A stretch of 64,000 bases of DNA, taken from Cottoperca gobio (lineage: Eukaryota > Chordata > Actinopteri > Perciformes > Bovichtidae). Positions 1 through 12,674 of the stretch are shown here, one piece after another; position 1 is the stretch's first letter; every line of letters begins with the position of its first letter. The position numbers and the translations under genes were made by a program. The stretch is from NCBI RefSeq assembly GCF_900634415.1, contig NC_041378.1:19480026-19544025 (forward strand), read 5' to 3'. The notes beneath the pieces were generated by a model. That model did not search any database. It saw only the letters and a program-made list of their open reading frames with translations, and was not told where the DNA came from.

Positions 1-469
1 GCTGGACACAAAACTAAAAATATCTGCAGGACTAGATGCCATTAGAGGGAAACAAGGTGATTTGGGTGAATCAGCCCTTTAACAGCTGTACAAAGTCATT
101 GTACTACTGAGTGTGTTTGATTAGAGGCACTTCAGTGACTCCTGTGGTACTTGGCAGCCACAACACTATCATAACTGCAATAAGAGTAAGGAAGTGGCTG
201 TGTGGTATTACTGCTGTGTGTAAACTACAGAACAATTTACGGCTCATCATGGAGCAGTAACATCTCCAGCAAACCACTGAATACACAATGATGTGGCTCT
301 TCTCAGATTAGCATGTGGAGCTTCCAAAAATGTGTGCAGGTTCTTCACTAAGCAGTGACCTGTTAGAGTGAGAACGCTACAATTAAATAGGTTGAGCACG
401 CTAATGCCTGAGGCCTCTTTGTTTTCTATGCCAAGTTGATCTGATTAGCTGCGCTAAATCCAGGGACAT

Positions 470-470
<1 letters not shown>
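1..470. other. Non-coding stretch, nothing recognised
   Basis: Both strands show only short, low-quality open frames and no convincing splice sites or repeat family. It reads as intronic or intergenic fish DNA. Confidence 0.5.

Positions 471-552
<82 letters not shown>
471..552. repeat. (CA)n microsatellite, 41 units
   Basis: This is an uninterrupted 82-bp run of CA. Open frames across it are dipeptide artefacts. Long pure CA runs are typical of teleost DNA and are probably length-polymorphic. Confidence 0.98.
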
Positions 553-553
<1 letters not shown>

Positions 554-3119
554 CTGCCTCCTTACAGGCACCCTAACAGTAACACTGTTCTCCAAAGACC
601 TGAACGTGCTCATATCCCCTGGCAGAGACTATATGGAGGAGGCTCATGGGATAATCCAGCTGCATATATTTCATGCGTCTTGGCGGGCATTCAGGGGGAA
701 ATACCCCCACTACTAACTGCCAGTAGTCTGATTCTCAAAGTTTCAGCAAGTTTACTGTACAAATACTGCAAATAGATGATTCCATGTGTGAAAATGTATG
801 CTAGGCATCGTGAAACTAATCAAATCAAATGTTGAAATCAGGACAAATTCACTTGCTGGATAAAACAAAGAGGCATTTTAAACCTCAATACAATGTAGAG
901 TGGTTAGTGTAAACACGGCTCAGTGTTAGCCAGGTGCTCCCAATGCTTTGTTTGGTAAAGTCAATTGGCTTTAGATTATTTTATCTAATCATTACTTGAT
1001 GATTCTCGTTCACATGAATACTGTTGAGCTCATTGAATCCATAAGAGTCTCAGACTTCCTGTCAAACCTAATTTAAGACTGTTTAAGGAGCCCACCTCTT
1101 GCACTAACCCTCTACGTTGTATTACGTTTGAATTGCCTCCTTATCTTATCCAGCCCCTCTTGGTTTTTAGTGAGATCCACCTGGTCATCCTATTTGATGG
1201 GTATATGAAAGAGAGACAAGAGAAGACAGTGAGATGTTAATGTGAGCAAGAGCTGGGCTAAACCTCACATGTGTTTTAGTCCCCTGAGTCGCAGAGCACC
1301 CAAACCGTGTATTTATGTTTTAATCGTTTCCGCCAGCTATGAGAATGAGTCATCACACTCCTCTCTGCTGCTTTGGATGGAAAGGTGTGAAATGATATGA
1401 GGAATACAGATGGGGGTGGGGTGACATCACCCACACACATTAAGACGTATACATCTACCAAGCACGCACATACATGCATACACATTCCCAGCATGCACAC
1501 TCACACACTCCTAATTGCTGATTGTACAGCAGACTAAAAGTTCTTTCTCTCAGCAGCAATCGTCTCGTCTCCACCCGGAGAAGCGCTCATCATCAGAGAT
1601 GGCCCGTCTGTGCTCAGCCGGCGCAGGTTACTGCCTCGTCACTGCTTCGCTGACTGCTTCGCTCACTCCTCAGAGCAGAAGCCTGTGTGGTTCCATCAAA
1701 ATGTCTTGTTTTATACATCAGTCTGCAAGAAATATCCATTTTGTGAATAACTCTTTATCACTGATCATTACAGATCATTATTATCAAGTGTTAACATTAT
1801 ATGTTCAATTAGAACCTCCCACATGTTCAATATGGAGTTGCTCTCAGATAACATCAGTTATCTTCTTAGAAAATATGCCTAAAATATGAGGACAACAGCA
1901 CATGTCACTCGTTATTATTTATATTGTGTTTTGCTCTTCCCAAGCAGAAGTGAAACTCCCTACAAACATTTAGCAGTTGACACAGAGGCTGCAGTAGTGA
2001 TATTCAGGAGCGAGTTGATGGTTGTATGATTGAGCAGTTGGTTGTGTGAAGGTTCTAAATACTGTGCATTTCAATGTAACACGAGATCCATCAGATTTGG
2101 GTTTGACTACTTTGTACGACGGACTTTGGTTTGTTTGGTTTTGAGGCACTTTGTAATAATCTAGCGCCAAGATGGATGCACCTGAGTTTTCAGAAAAATA
2201 GTTACGACTTCCCCGCTCCCTGTCTTCATCTAATTAAGCGCAAATATCGCAAAAAATAACACAACTGCAAAAAAAGCACACATTTCTACACACACTGTGG
2301 CGTGTGCATGGCAACAGATCATGCAGCACTGCACTGCAGCTCTCCTGTAAACTCAAATCTGCTCCAAGGCTTTTTCTGTTCTCCAATGACAGAAATGAAT
2401 TATCAATGCACTGAGAGCATGCAGTTGTATGTGAAGTGTTCCATGAATAGGAACACGTTAGCATTTGTACACGCTCTTGTGTATTGTTTGTTTGTTGTGA
2501 TGTTGATCATTTCTTTAGAGGTTACTGTTCTCATGGAGGAATTCCTCCACTGGGACACAAACTCTGTATCTGACAAAAACAAGACAACAAGTTCACCCAG
2601 TTAAACATGTTGGACAAAACGAACAAGCTTTAGATTATTTCACAACGTGGTTCCTCTCATGGCTGTGCAACAAGAAAGCTAATGGGGGTTTCACAATAGA
2701 CAAATTGACACAAATTGACTTCTTAATTTGATCTCATCCAGACGTAACCTCCCCACATTGTTACAGTCATCCTCCAGGGATTATTACCATCCAGAGTGAA
2801 TGTGGTAGCCATCGCAAGTGTCAACCGACCAACAGATTGCCATCAGTACGCCAACATGTCAGAAACCATAAAAGATTACTATTTCAAAGGCTGTATTTTA
2901 TATATATATTGGACGTGTGGGTGAGAAAAGTATAATGGAGACTGATGGATAACAGATATAAAGGGAAAGTATAATGTAAGACTAAGGGATGTCACAGCTG
3001 GGAAAATGTGTCTATACCTACTGGAACATGATGAAGCAGTGCTATGTGTCTCAGAGGTAAAGATGCATCACACACAAAGCAAGGTCATGTCCAGCACGGA
3101 GACCAAATCCTCATCATGT
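553..3119. other. Non-coding stretch, nothing recognised
   Basis: There are several short open frames, the longest 124 codons at 1515-1889, but none shows a recognisable domain or coding-like codon use. A CA-rich patch lies near 1430-1510. I see no RNA gene or assignable mobile element. Confidence 0.45.
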
Positions 3120-3127
3120 AGCTACAG

Positions 3128-3783
3128 CAGGGGTCGGGAACCTATGGCTCACGAGCCATATATGGCTCTTTCGATGACGCGATATGGCTCGCAGACAATT
3201 TTGAGCTGACATTTTAACAAGTAATAAATTATTATATTGTGTCATTTTAAAGTAAAACATTTAGCAGCGGGTTTTGTTTTAGTTTTCCCCTCTCCTTTCC
3301 TCCGCTCTGTCTCTGACTAACTGTGTGCGCACGTGTATGTGTGTGTGTGTGTGTAGGGGGCGGAGCCCTGCCATTCGCGAAACAGCTGAGGTGAAACTGC
3401 GCAAAGCAAGCAGTAGACCAGGGGTGTCAAACTCAATCACAGAGAGGGCCAACATGAAGACATCGTTTCGGAGGTGAAGCTTGGAAACTGCAGCGCCCAC
3501 AGAGTCACACTTTGCCTTGAGTGTGTCGTTACACTGGAGGTCAATAAGCTCCATTTGGATGTTCACATGTGCTGTTTCCACGTCAACTGCAAACGGATTG
3601 CTGAGCAGTTCATGCGCAGTCGGGAACACAGCGGTGGAGATGTTTGTCAGTGTTTGGAAACACGTAGTGACTCAAGACAATGCAATGGTAGGGGAAACAC
3701 TGATATATGGGAATATCAAGGAAATACATTTAAAAATATTTGGCTTTTATGGCTCTCCCAGCCAAAAAGGTTCCCGACCCCTG
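3128..3783 (-). mobile_element. Non-autonomous hAT composite, rearranged copy (reverse orientation)
   Basis: The ends are inverted copies of CAGGGGTCGGGAACCT (left at 3128, complement at 3768-3783). The outer arms carry repeated 'tggct...agccat' blocks. Inside, at 3419, a second hAT terminus begins CAGGGGTGTCAAACTCAA, so this is an hAT inserted in an hAT. The sequence matches the reverse complement of the longer copy at 17465-18917, including the nested junction. An internal deletion with its junction near 3671 removes the other end of the inner element. The 8-bp flanks, AGCTACAG and TTCTATGG, do not match each other but both have central TA. Open frames here are transposase remnants or shadows. 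Confidence 0.85.
3419..3671 (-). pseudogene. hAT transposase remnant inside the nested element
   Basis: Read on the minus strand, this stretch encodes fragments resembling the C-terminal third of the GTF2IRD2-like hAT transposase at 38.7-40.4 kb, including 'ELIDLQCNDTLKAK' and 'LLSNPFAVDVE'. It is interrupted and lacks the catalytic core and the dimerisation domain. It is therefore a dead fragment carried along with the composite transposon. Confidence 0.65.
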
Positions 3784-4185
3784 TTCTATGGGATCATTTG
3801 AGTTCACTACAGTTTAGCATTTCTCACCGCTAACGCTGCTAAATAACAGTAGTGGACTTTAATTAATACTGAATGATTGTGGACACGGTCCAAAATCATC
3901 AAAATAGCATCAATTCTCAAATGGTTGTCAGGACCTTTAGTTACCGCAATGTAGATGTGCAACTACATCAAACCTTAAATGGGACAGACCTTGATTTAAC
4001 ATGTTAACAGGTTAATACAAACTCAAACCCTTCTTTAAATGTCAGGATAAATTGTGAAGTGTTGTGTCTTCCTCACCACTCTGCTGTTCTCACTTTCTCT
4101 CACAGAAATACTGCTTTAAATGATTTACACTTCAATTTTTTCTTTTGGGTTTGTTTTTAAGCTACTATCAAAGACTCAACACAGA
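3784..4185. other. Non-coding stretch, nothing recognised
   Basis: AT-rich sequence with no convincing gene or repeat. Confidence 0.4.
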
Positions 4186-4620
4186 CGGCACAGATCTTTC
4201 ACAGTAAAACTTTGGGATCCCTCTCTGTCCTGATGGGCTTTCAAATATCTGCAGGAGGCGTTTCACTGCTGGTCAGGTGACTTGGTATAAGGAGAGACAC
4301 AGCACCCGTAGGGAGGAGGACGGGGTGGACGAACGGGTCAAACAAACACAGGACTTTCACCCAGGAGACAGCTGACGGTGTCTCTTGTGAAAGCAAAAGT
4401 CAACGTTGATTTATTTATGTTGACTACTTAATATACGTACGTGCTGTAACAGACGTAGTTATTCAAACCCAAACCACAAGGTTTTCCTAAACATAACTAA
4501 GTAGTTTTGTCAAAAGCCTCATAGTTTATCTTCCCAGTGAGTTAATAAAAGTGACGCCAAGGGTTCCTGACTAAGCGTCCGTGTGTGACAAATTGGGAAT
4601 GAGAAGGACAGTTTGAGCCA
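4186..4620. repeat. Unclassified interspersed fish repeat
   Basis: This contains the characteristic run 'aacccaaaccacaaggtttt' followed by 'cctaaacataactaagtag', which I associate with a very common unclassified repeat of spiny-rayed fish. Similar CTAAAC-rich blocks occur at 5205-5450, 14510-14665 and 45670-46030. No ends or target duplications could be set, so boundaries are approximate. Confidence 0.35.
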
Positions 4621-4805
4621 GAGCCCCAAAACGACGTATCTTTACGTTCAAGTGACTTCCAGACTGAAGTGTGAAAATAGTGCCCAAGCACTGACGCACA
4701 TGAGTGATATAAATAAGAGGAAACTGCCTGTTGAGCACATCCACATCTCTTTTATTCTGCTGCAGGCACTCGCTTCTCCCAACTCTAAATCTACACCTGC
4801 CGCTT

Positions 4806-4807
<2 letters not shown>

Positions 4808-4885
<78 letters not shown>
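4808..4885. repeat. (GT)n microsatellite, 39 units
   Basis: Uninterrupted 78-bp GT run. The open frame through it, a Cys-Val repeat, is an artefact. Confidence 0.98.
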
Positions 4886-4890
<5 letters not shown>

Positions 4891-5204
4891 TATCGGTACA
4901 GAGTGTGAAGGGAAAACAGTGGGTGTAATCATACTCTATGAAGGACTCTGACTCTCAATACTTCATGTTCAAAGACTACATTTACTTTGAAAACAGAACT
5001 TGACAAAACAATCTCACCACATGGTCCATTTGACGCTTTTTGAACGGCAGAATCAGTCATTTCAGCAAGTGCTTTAAAAGAACCAATGTTTATGTTCAAG
5101 CTACGAAGCTAAAAGTGAGAATATGTCCGGAGCCAAGGAGGAAGTGAGGTGACATTATTATAAATATATTATTATATATTACAAAGTCCCTGCAGGGAGG
5201 TTGG

Positions 5205-5450
5205 GTTCAAAAACATCAGACTTTCACACAGCCATGACAACAACGGTCCCCTAACCATAACCACTTATTGTAACCATGACAACAATGGTCGCCTAACCTT
5301 TAATGAAGTGGTCAATTTAACCCAAAATACAATGTTTTCTGAACCCTAATCAAATAACTTCCGTTTCTAAACATAACCGAAGCTTATCCATGATGTTGTC
5401 ACGTTACGCGACTCGATTTTCCTGGACGTCAGAGCAGAAAACACTCCTGT
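5205..5450. repeat. Unclassified CTAAC-rich interspersed repeat
   Basis: Repeated 'catgacaacaa(c/t)ggtc' and 'ccctaacc' phrases recur within the block, and it resembles the block at 45670-46030. This looks like the same diffuse repeat family as 4186-4620. Boundaries are uncertain. Confidence 0.3.
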
Positions 5451-6784
5451 GTGTTGTTCTACAAGCAACATAGTTTGTTTATGAATTTGAAAGACATTAT
5501 GTATTATTTACAATGTGAACAGTTACAGGTTATTCCGTCTCCTCAGTGTTTTTTATTTACCTGGCCTTTACTGGCTACTGCTCTTCATTTATTCATGCTG
5601 CCTATTGTTTGAGAATCTGCAATTATTTGAATATTTGCTTTCATAGAAGAATTTATAATATTTTTACATTTGTGAATTCTTATTATTCCTTCCGTCTTTC
5701 TGAAGGGGACATTTGTATTGTTAAGACAACTGTTAGCAACTAGACACAGTATGATGACCTCTGACATGCTAAACGTGTGGCACAGAGTAGTGGTTCCTGC
5801 AAGTAGCTACAATGTAGCACGTGGGATTCCATGTCAAACTCAGACTCACTTCCGTAGGGAATTATGAGGAATTATGACTAAATATGCATTTTTATAAGGT
5901 GATTACCAGCTACTCACTGATACTCTAACAGTGTGGTTTGGTGCGAGAGCATCTCTGCTTCTGGCACTACATCTTTACTTAGGCACATTAGGCCAGCTTA
6001 CTGTCTGTTCAAAGTAGGACCATGCAGTTTTGGAATTGTTGTGGTCCGATCTGTCGTGATGAAATGAAAGGAGGGCATTCAGAGTATCATTGTCAAAGCT
6101 CTCATGTGCAATGAATTGTGCCTCATCCGATTTTCATGGTTTACTATTCTACTATTCTATTTTAGTAACTCATATCTGATGCCAAACGACCTAAAAGCAA
6201 TGTTGTAATGAACACATGCACATGAGGAACAAAAGATCTCCCATATATTTCTGTACGTTCCTGTTTTCAGCAAGCTGAATAAACAATACAAGATATCGTT
6301 TATTTGTGTCAAAGATTGTTGGCATGTGCTCAGGGGGTTTGAGCGATATAGTCCTTTTTTTATTTTCCTTGATAGTGACAGAAATAATTAGACGTAAAAC
6401 TTCAAATAGTGGGTGGGGCTTTGTATTTACTTTTACACCAGAGAACCTAACCTTTATTTTGAACAGATATTTAAAAGAGACAGACCTTTCTTTTATTATC
6501 TTGATAATTTCATGATAATGTATATTTTTACAGACAAGAATTCAATCAGTACAAAAACGTCATATTCACAGATCTTTTTTAATTAATTTACAATTTCCAG
6601 TTTCGTTTGGATTTGCTGTTAAGTTGCTGTCAATGAGTGTGTTTACATGTGCAGTGAGTATCCTAATTAATGTGTTTGAGACCATCTTACGATGGGATCA
6701 CACACAATGTCCCTTCACACAAAGTCAGCCTTCAGTTCCATCTCAACCACACAACTGTAAAGTGTTGTGACACCAATGGATACA
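5451..6784. other. Non-coding stretch, nothing recognised
   Basis: AT-rich. Short open frames at 5546-5743 and 6306-6515 are hydrophobic, low in complexity and have no recognisable homology. I see no splice structure or repeat ends. Confidence 0.45.
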
Positions 6785-6965
6785 TTATTACATTACATTA
6801 CAGGTCATTTAGCAGACGCTCTTATCCAGAGCGACTTACATTGAACTACAGGGACGGTCTCCCTGGAGCAACTCAGGGTTAAGTACCTTGCTCAGGGGCA
6901 CAATGGTGGCAGCCTGAACCTCCCAACCTTCTAGTGATTTTTATTTGGAAGGCGTACCACTAGAC
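6785..6965 (-). mobile_element. tRNA-derived SINE with L2-type 3' tail (antisense)
   Basis: Read on the minus strand, it starts with a tRNA-like head (GGTCTAGTGGTACGCCTTCC, like an A box). It continues through 'gagcaaggtacttaaccctg' and 'ttgctccaggga', a core widespread in fish SINEs. It ends with the L2-like tail 'gtctgctaaatgacctgtaa' and short ATGTA repeats. A related copy on the plus strand is at 15886-16035. The tail matches the 3' end of the L2 fragment at 36110-36456, which fits dependence on L2 machinery. Confidence 0.75.
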
Positions 6966-8709
6966 CATCAACACAGATACTGTTATATTATCTCTATTGG
7001 TGTGAACAATCAGAGGAAAGTGTTTACTTTCATTGATTTTTCATTTATCGGAACAATGCCAAAGTGGAGGCTACTGGAACTAATTACTGGATGAAATGAG
7101 CATTTGTGTTAAAAAGACAAATTCCAAAAAGCAGAGTGATGAATGATCACAGATGGAATTAGTGCTTTAATGAGTTCTTATTATAGTACAGGTAATGCCA
7201 CCCTCTTTTATAAAAGAATGTATGGCAGCAAGTCTTTACTGTATGTAGTGAACACAGTCAGGACAGTGGAGACTGAGGTGACTGTTGTGTTCTTCAGATC
7301 CCTGTTTACAGTTGAGCAGGCTGCAGTGTTTCCTTCTGTCTGGCAGGGCTGCTGTCGTACGTCTGGCTGACATTAGGTGCCCAGCAGCGTTTCTGATACA
7401 GTCATTTGAGCATTTTCTGCTGACATATCACTGAGGACGGTTCCATGGATTAGTCCCTTTCCCCCTCATGCAGTGGCCTGCCATAAAGCCGTGGGCTGGC
7501 TGCCAGCCTGCTGGCCTGGCCCAGATCAGCACAGTGTCTTTAATTCTGTAAATGAAGGATCAGTGGGGCAGCATTAAACTCTGCATGTTGTTATCTGATA
7601 TAGTTGAGGTCAGGATGCCTACAGATTCTCATATAACACGCAGCAGTTGTGAGGGCATTGTGTCCTACCTTACATAAGGAGGTTTTGTTATAACCTGATG
7701 TTCAAAACTCATATTAGGATGTTTTGAAAATGCTTTTAAAGTAGTAGTTTAAAGGACCAGAAGTATATGGATGTGAATCAGCAGCCCACTGTCATGTTCA
7801 ACACACATTCTACCAACCGCTTTGAAGGTTATCAGGTGTGGAGTCAAATCATGTGATTTGGACTGAATATGGACATAACCTGAACCTCTTTGGGGCAGCA
7901 GAAACAAGTTGTAAACTCAAAGCAGACATATCATCATCATCAAGTTGATATGGCTTGTGAGCAGGTAGTGTGCAGTGAGTTGTTTAGAGCCTTTGTCTGG
8001 AAACAGCTGCAGCCATCACAGTGGTGAGAGCGAACCAGAACTGGAAAGGGGAGCTGCAGGTGGTAAGAAATCATACAGGAATGATGAACTTAACCTAAAT
8101 ATATAACCTACTTTTTATTCATTTCAAGTTAATTCAGCTTAAAATTGATGGGTTTTATTTTCAGTTTGAGTTGATGAGTTGTTCTGAGTTGAATGAATGT
8201 AATGCTGATAGTTCACTCAACTCATTAAATGAAGTTTCTAAAGAAACTATATATATTAGCAGACTTCATGCATGCATTGTTTGTGAGTCAAAACTCTCCC
8301 GAGACTCTCCTTTTTGTAGTTTGAAGCAATACATGTTGAGAGAAGTCATGGTTGTTTCAGTCCCTGTCTCCAAACATTTATAATTTAACAAAGTCCCTTG
8401 GAGCAGCCTCGCATGTTGTCTTTAAAAAAGCTGCAGCTGGAAGTTTATCATGTCATCAAACTGAGAACAGTAAAGTTTGACTGAACAGTTGTGTAGTCAA
8501 AATGTACATAAAAAATACAAAGTCAAACAAAAGCTTGTTACTGAATAACATTTTCTTGCTACCAGCGTACATCAAAGATCCCTTCAGCTTTTTGATCTCA
8601 CCACAAGGACACTGTGATCTTTCTTTTACTTCAATTTTCGTCTTACTGTAAGTCTTGCTTTTTACTTCTGGTTAAAGCGAGTCTTGTAATGTCTGTAGGG
8701 TCCCGGCTC
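6966..8709. other. Non-coding stretch, nothing recognised
   Basis: There are short open frames only. A GC-richer patch at 7440-7530 ('ccgtgggctggctgccagcc') might be conserved non-coding sequence, but this cannot be judged from one genome. Confidence 0.4.
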
Positions 8710-8858
8710 TCAGGGTGACAGGGGAGGTACACTGATGTCAGAAGGACACAGAGCACTAATGCAGCCCAATGCATTATATATGGACCCATCAAGAATGTAG
8801 TCCTTCTCCTCTAGCACTTCCAGTCTGTGCAGCCTCTGGTGCTGGTGACAGTGGGTGG
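8710..8858 (-). CDS. Candidate terminal coding exon (speculative)
   Basis: On the minus strand a pyrimidine-rich stretch ending in CAG at 8859-8861 precedes an open frame of about 49 codons that reaches a stop at 8710. Codon choice looks coding-like (CAC CAG, CTG, GAG GAG AAG GAC). The peptide includes 'RLHRLEVLEEKDYILDGS' and matches no family I recognise. I see no partner exon nearby. It could be the last exon of a minus-strand host gene, or chance. Confidence 0.18.
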
Positions 8859-9072
8859 CTGACACAGGCGCAGGTACACAGCAAGGTGACAACGTGTTGA
8901 TAAATGTGAGTTTTTAAAATTCCTTATTACAAATACATTGTTTTCCACCATGTAAGTGATTCTGTTGATCTTAAATTATCATCTTTAAGATGCAGTGAGT
9001 TTAGAGAGCCAAGTAATACAATTGCCATTTATGTTGCCTTTTGTAAGTTTATATAGATGTAACTGACTGTGT

Positions 9073-10405
9073 TAAAACCTCCTAGAGTGTGCGGGCCCGC
9101 CGGCGGGCCCAGCAGGTGTTTTATTGCGCCTGTACATGGACATTTTTCAATTCTGAAAAAATAAAATAATAATAATTATATTTTTGGAAAGCTTAGAATC
9201 TCGTCTATTTTAATATGGAGATGAAAATCACAACAGCGGTACAATCAGCTCCTCAAACTAGCAAGTACACTCAAAATCAAAATCATAAGCCCACTTACCT
9301 ATAAAGCCTCATAAATATCCTCTTTTCAGCAATATTTTGAAAAAGACGCTCCTAAGGCATTGCCAGAGGTCCACACATTCGTTTCCGGTAAAAAGATATC
9401 CACTGTGAACATCGTCACATCGATAAAAGTCCATGAACAGGTGTTGCAATCTGTGAAATCAGCTGATCGATTTTTACATTGTGTGATCATAAACAGTCAT
9501 AACTTATTATCTTGTGCTCTCATCACGGTACAGACACGTCCTGGTTTTAGCGCGGGCTCTCAGCATTAGATTGACACTTCATTTGAGCCAATCGGAGCTT
9601 CGATGGGTCTTTTACAACCTTCATGAGCCAATGAGTGTCAACTTGATAAGAAAGTGCCCACCCACTTCTTTTGTTACAGAATGACCCTGGAACAGCTCAG
9701 CGTCCTGGTGGCGCGCGCATCGTAAAGGGAATGTGCGCCTCTTTCGTTAGATGCGTCACTTCCCTTGGTTTGTTTTTTCAAAATAAAATGTATTTCCAAA
9801 ATAATATTTATTATTTATTGTACAGAAAAAAATACAAAAAAACATACAAATATTAGAAAAAAATGTCTTTATACTTCACTTACTCTGTGTGATTACTACA
9901 AACAGGTAATATGGGTATATAATAGTTATTTATAAATAGATAAAAAATAACATTAATTAATAAATATTATAATATGTACAGTACATGTACATATTGCACC
10001 GTTGGTGTACACCTGGTGTTACTCTGAGACAAACCTGTCTAATAAATTAAGTTTTTATCCCTTTTTATCTGAAATTTGGTGGTGAACTTGATAACACTTG
10101 GTTCTATGTTTCTATTGTGTATTTCAGCTCTGGACTACCAGCTATACCCATCTTCAGACATCTTTTTCAACAAAGAAATTCTGGCGGAGTGTATTTTCTT
10201 CAAATTCAGTATATTCAGACCACTATTACTCAGTGCCAGAAGCACTTGGAGTGATTCTTCACTGTTTTTACAAGAACAATAAGAGAGTTATCTTTTGAAT
10301 GAGACCAACATCATGCAGCTGGTGCAAATGGTTGAAGAGCAGCTTTCAATTTACTTTGGGTATGTCGTTTGTAGGTATTTTCGGGTAAATTCACCCACTT
10401 CCTAA
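9073..10405. mobile_element. TTAA-type non-autonomous DNA transposon, copy 1
   Basis: The left end reads TTAA then AACCTCCTAGAGTG, followed by the GC-palindromic CGGGCCCGCCGGCGGGCCC. The same 1.32-kb sequence recurs at 54957-56282 with only scattered differences and small indels. The right end of that second copy is the inverted AACCTCTTAG followed by TTAA, so the termini form an inverted repeat with a TTAA target, as in piggyBac or Kolobok superfamilies. Copy 1 loses its right terminus: after CACTTCCTAA at 10405 it runs directly into SINE/L2-tail sequence. Short open frames shared by both copies resemble no transposase I know. Confidence 0.75.
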
Positions 10406-10436
10406 TAAATGACCTGTAATGTAATGTAATGTAAGT
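10406..10436 (+). mobile_element. SINE/L2 3'-tail fragment at a transposon end
   Basis: The sequence 'aaatgacctgtaatgtaatg' is the same 3' tail as in the SINE at 6785-6965 (there on the other strand). It lies exactly where the right terminal repeat of the TTAA element should be. Only the tail is present, as expected for an extreme 5' truncation or a recombination product. Confidence 0.6.
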
Positions 10437-10439
10437 AGG

Positions 10440-10575
10440 TATATGATATCGTCACTTATCGATCACAGGCCACTCAATAGAATTGAATTGTATCTTAGAT
10501 TTTGTGATATCAGCAAATATCATATCGTTGTCCAAAGAATTGATATAATATGATATTGTGATGGAACTTAATAAG
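10440..10575. repeat. Fragment of a 'gatatcg'-rich fish repeat
   Basis: Repeated 'tgatatcg', 'catatcgttg' and 'tgatattgtgatgg' phrases resemble the common fish repeat with many ATATCGATA-like words. Another fragment lies at 29725-29905. Ends are not visible. Confidence 0.35.
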
Positions 10576-10683
10576 CGTAACGTTGATACACACTCCTCTC
10601 TTGAGCGTCTAGCAGTGATTATAGCGTCAAAAAACAACACAGCTTACAATAAATGAAATGATAATGTATTATTTGACTTTTAT

Positions 10684-10744
10684 TTTATGATCTACGTGGA
10701 GTAGAAAATAAGTTTTGTCTAGCTTACTCCACATAGATCATAAA
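10684..10744. repeat. Short perfect-arm hairpin (inverted repeat)
   Basis: The 20-bp arms TTTATGATCTACGTGGAGTA (10684-10703) and its complement (10725-10744) pair at 19 of 20 positions around a 21-bp loop. It could be the relic of a tiny palindromic MITE or fold as an RNA hairpin. There is no evidence of function. Confidence 0.7.
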
Positions 10745-12627
10745 CCCTTGAATATAAAAAGGACTCATTGAAATCGGTTGAGAAATGTAGACCAGGGAAA
10801 CGGTAGCTCCCCTGTTCACTGGATGTATCGCAGCAGCAGGCCAAATCAATCAATGCAGCGTCTATGCATATATGTTTAAGCACTTAATCATAATCAACAG
10901 TGATGTGAAAAGAGAAGTTAAATCTCGGTAAGTCAGAAAAAACAAAAGTTTGTGTCTGTGTGGCAAATAGTGTTTGTGTTTGTTACTGCGAGCGACTCAT
11001 ATTACATTTGAACCATTGTTTATATAAATATATAGATTAATGCATCTTGTTAAGAACAATGCAATAAGAAAATAATCTATTAAACTTTACATTTTGGATT
11101 AATTCAGCAAGTAGTTAGTGTTTAGATTCAAACAAACATTTCTAACGTATTACTATAACCTATATATTGTTGTTGAATTATCCATAAGAGTGTGAAAGAG
11201 TGTGAAAGGAAGACTTTATAGTACAGATTTACAATGAGGGGTGAGAAGAGATGTGTGGAGCTTCTGCAAACTCTTTATTCTCTATTTGGACTATTTCTTG
11301 CATCTCTATCTGATATATGTTTAAAAGGAGCATGTATAATTAAGACTTATATATTTATATTAAGAGAACAGTCATTGATTAGGAGTAGAGACTGATTGTA
11401 AACTTAATTTACAATCAAGTTACATCAAGTTACATCAGTGTCAGGTGGAAACATAAGAAAGCAGTGAAAGATTTAAAGTGACAGTACATCCTAAACTGAT
11501 ACATCAATTAAAATACAATTGTTTTTATACCTCACCATTTTCCTGCTTGGATTTAACTATATAATATAATATTATATAATACATTTAATATATAAGAATG
11601 AATGACTTTTCTCCTGATTATTTGGAAGCATATTACATTCAGCCACGAAGAAAAGTCTAATTAAATGTTAGGAATAACAACATTTTACTCATCATTTTAT
11701 CACTTTTATTTATCTCATCATTTTGACTTAAAAAGTCAAAATCTTACATACTATTTTATCCTTTTCATTTCTCTCATTATTCTTTGATGTAGTAGCTGAT
11801 AAATTAGACTTTTTTTTTGTCGTACCAAAATATTTAAAAAATATATATTTTAAGGTCTTCAGACATTTCCTCTTTTCAAACCTTGATTTCCTGTTGTGTT
11901 CCATTGTATTGAATTCGGAAAGTTGTCAGTTTATTACCTCTCACCCTTTTTGTTTTTTATGTTTGTGTTAGACGTTATCAAGCTTCCCTGTTCTTTGTGG
12001 AACAAAAATATCCATCTTGATTTAAATATCCGATTGTGGTATTTTCCCACTGACTGCAATTAAATGAATCCTCGCTGATTAAATCTGACTGCATTAAAGT
12101 AATCCCATTGAGAAAAAAACACCACCTAATTAATATGTGTGTCAAATATCCCGGGGCTATGTTAATTACCAATCACTTAAGTGCTCCTGAAGACATGCGG
12201 TGAGTTTCATTCATGGATGTCGGACTCAGTGAGGACCGGTCTGAAAGCAGGAATACAAATCGATTGTGAATCATGAGTGACGACACGCAGGATAATCAGC
12301 TCAGCATTTCCAGGCCACTTATATATAAATTATTTATAAATGTTTCTATGTGTACCAGGGATCTGAGCACTTTCAGTCCTGTTCATATATATTCTCCTAA
12401 AATTGAATATTTATGACTTTTATTTGCTCAGGAAATTAAGTGAATTCAACCCAAATTTGAAAGAATTCCAGCACTGGAGGGAAACAGCAGCAGAATACAA
12501 GTCACTGAAAAAAATGGCCCTTGGTTCCCATTGGATCGTTTTTCCCGCTGTGCTGCTGTTTTTGTCTTATTAACATTATTAAACACCTATGAGGATATTT
12601 CTGCTGCAGAAGTGCCAGTGATCATAA

Positions 12628-12674
<47 letters not shown>

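Noticed and set aside
401..613. Cys-Val repeat open frame over the CA run
   Set aside because: Pure dinucleotide artefact. The same holds for frames over 4808-4885, 18730-18775, 20855-20930 and 22163-22241.
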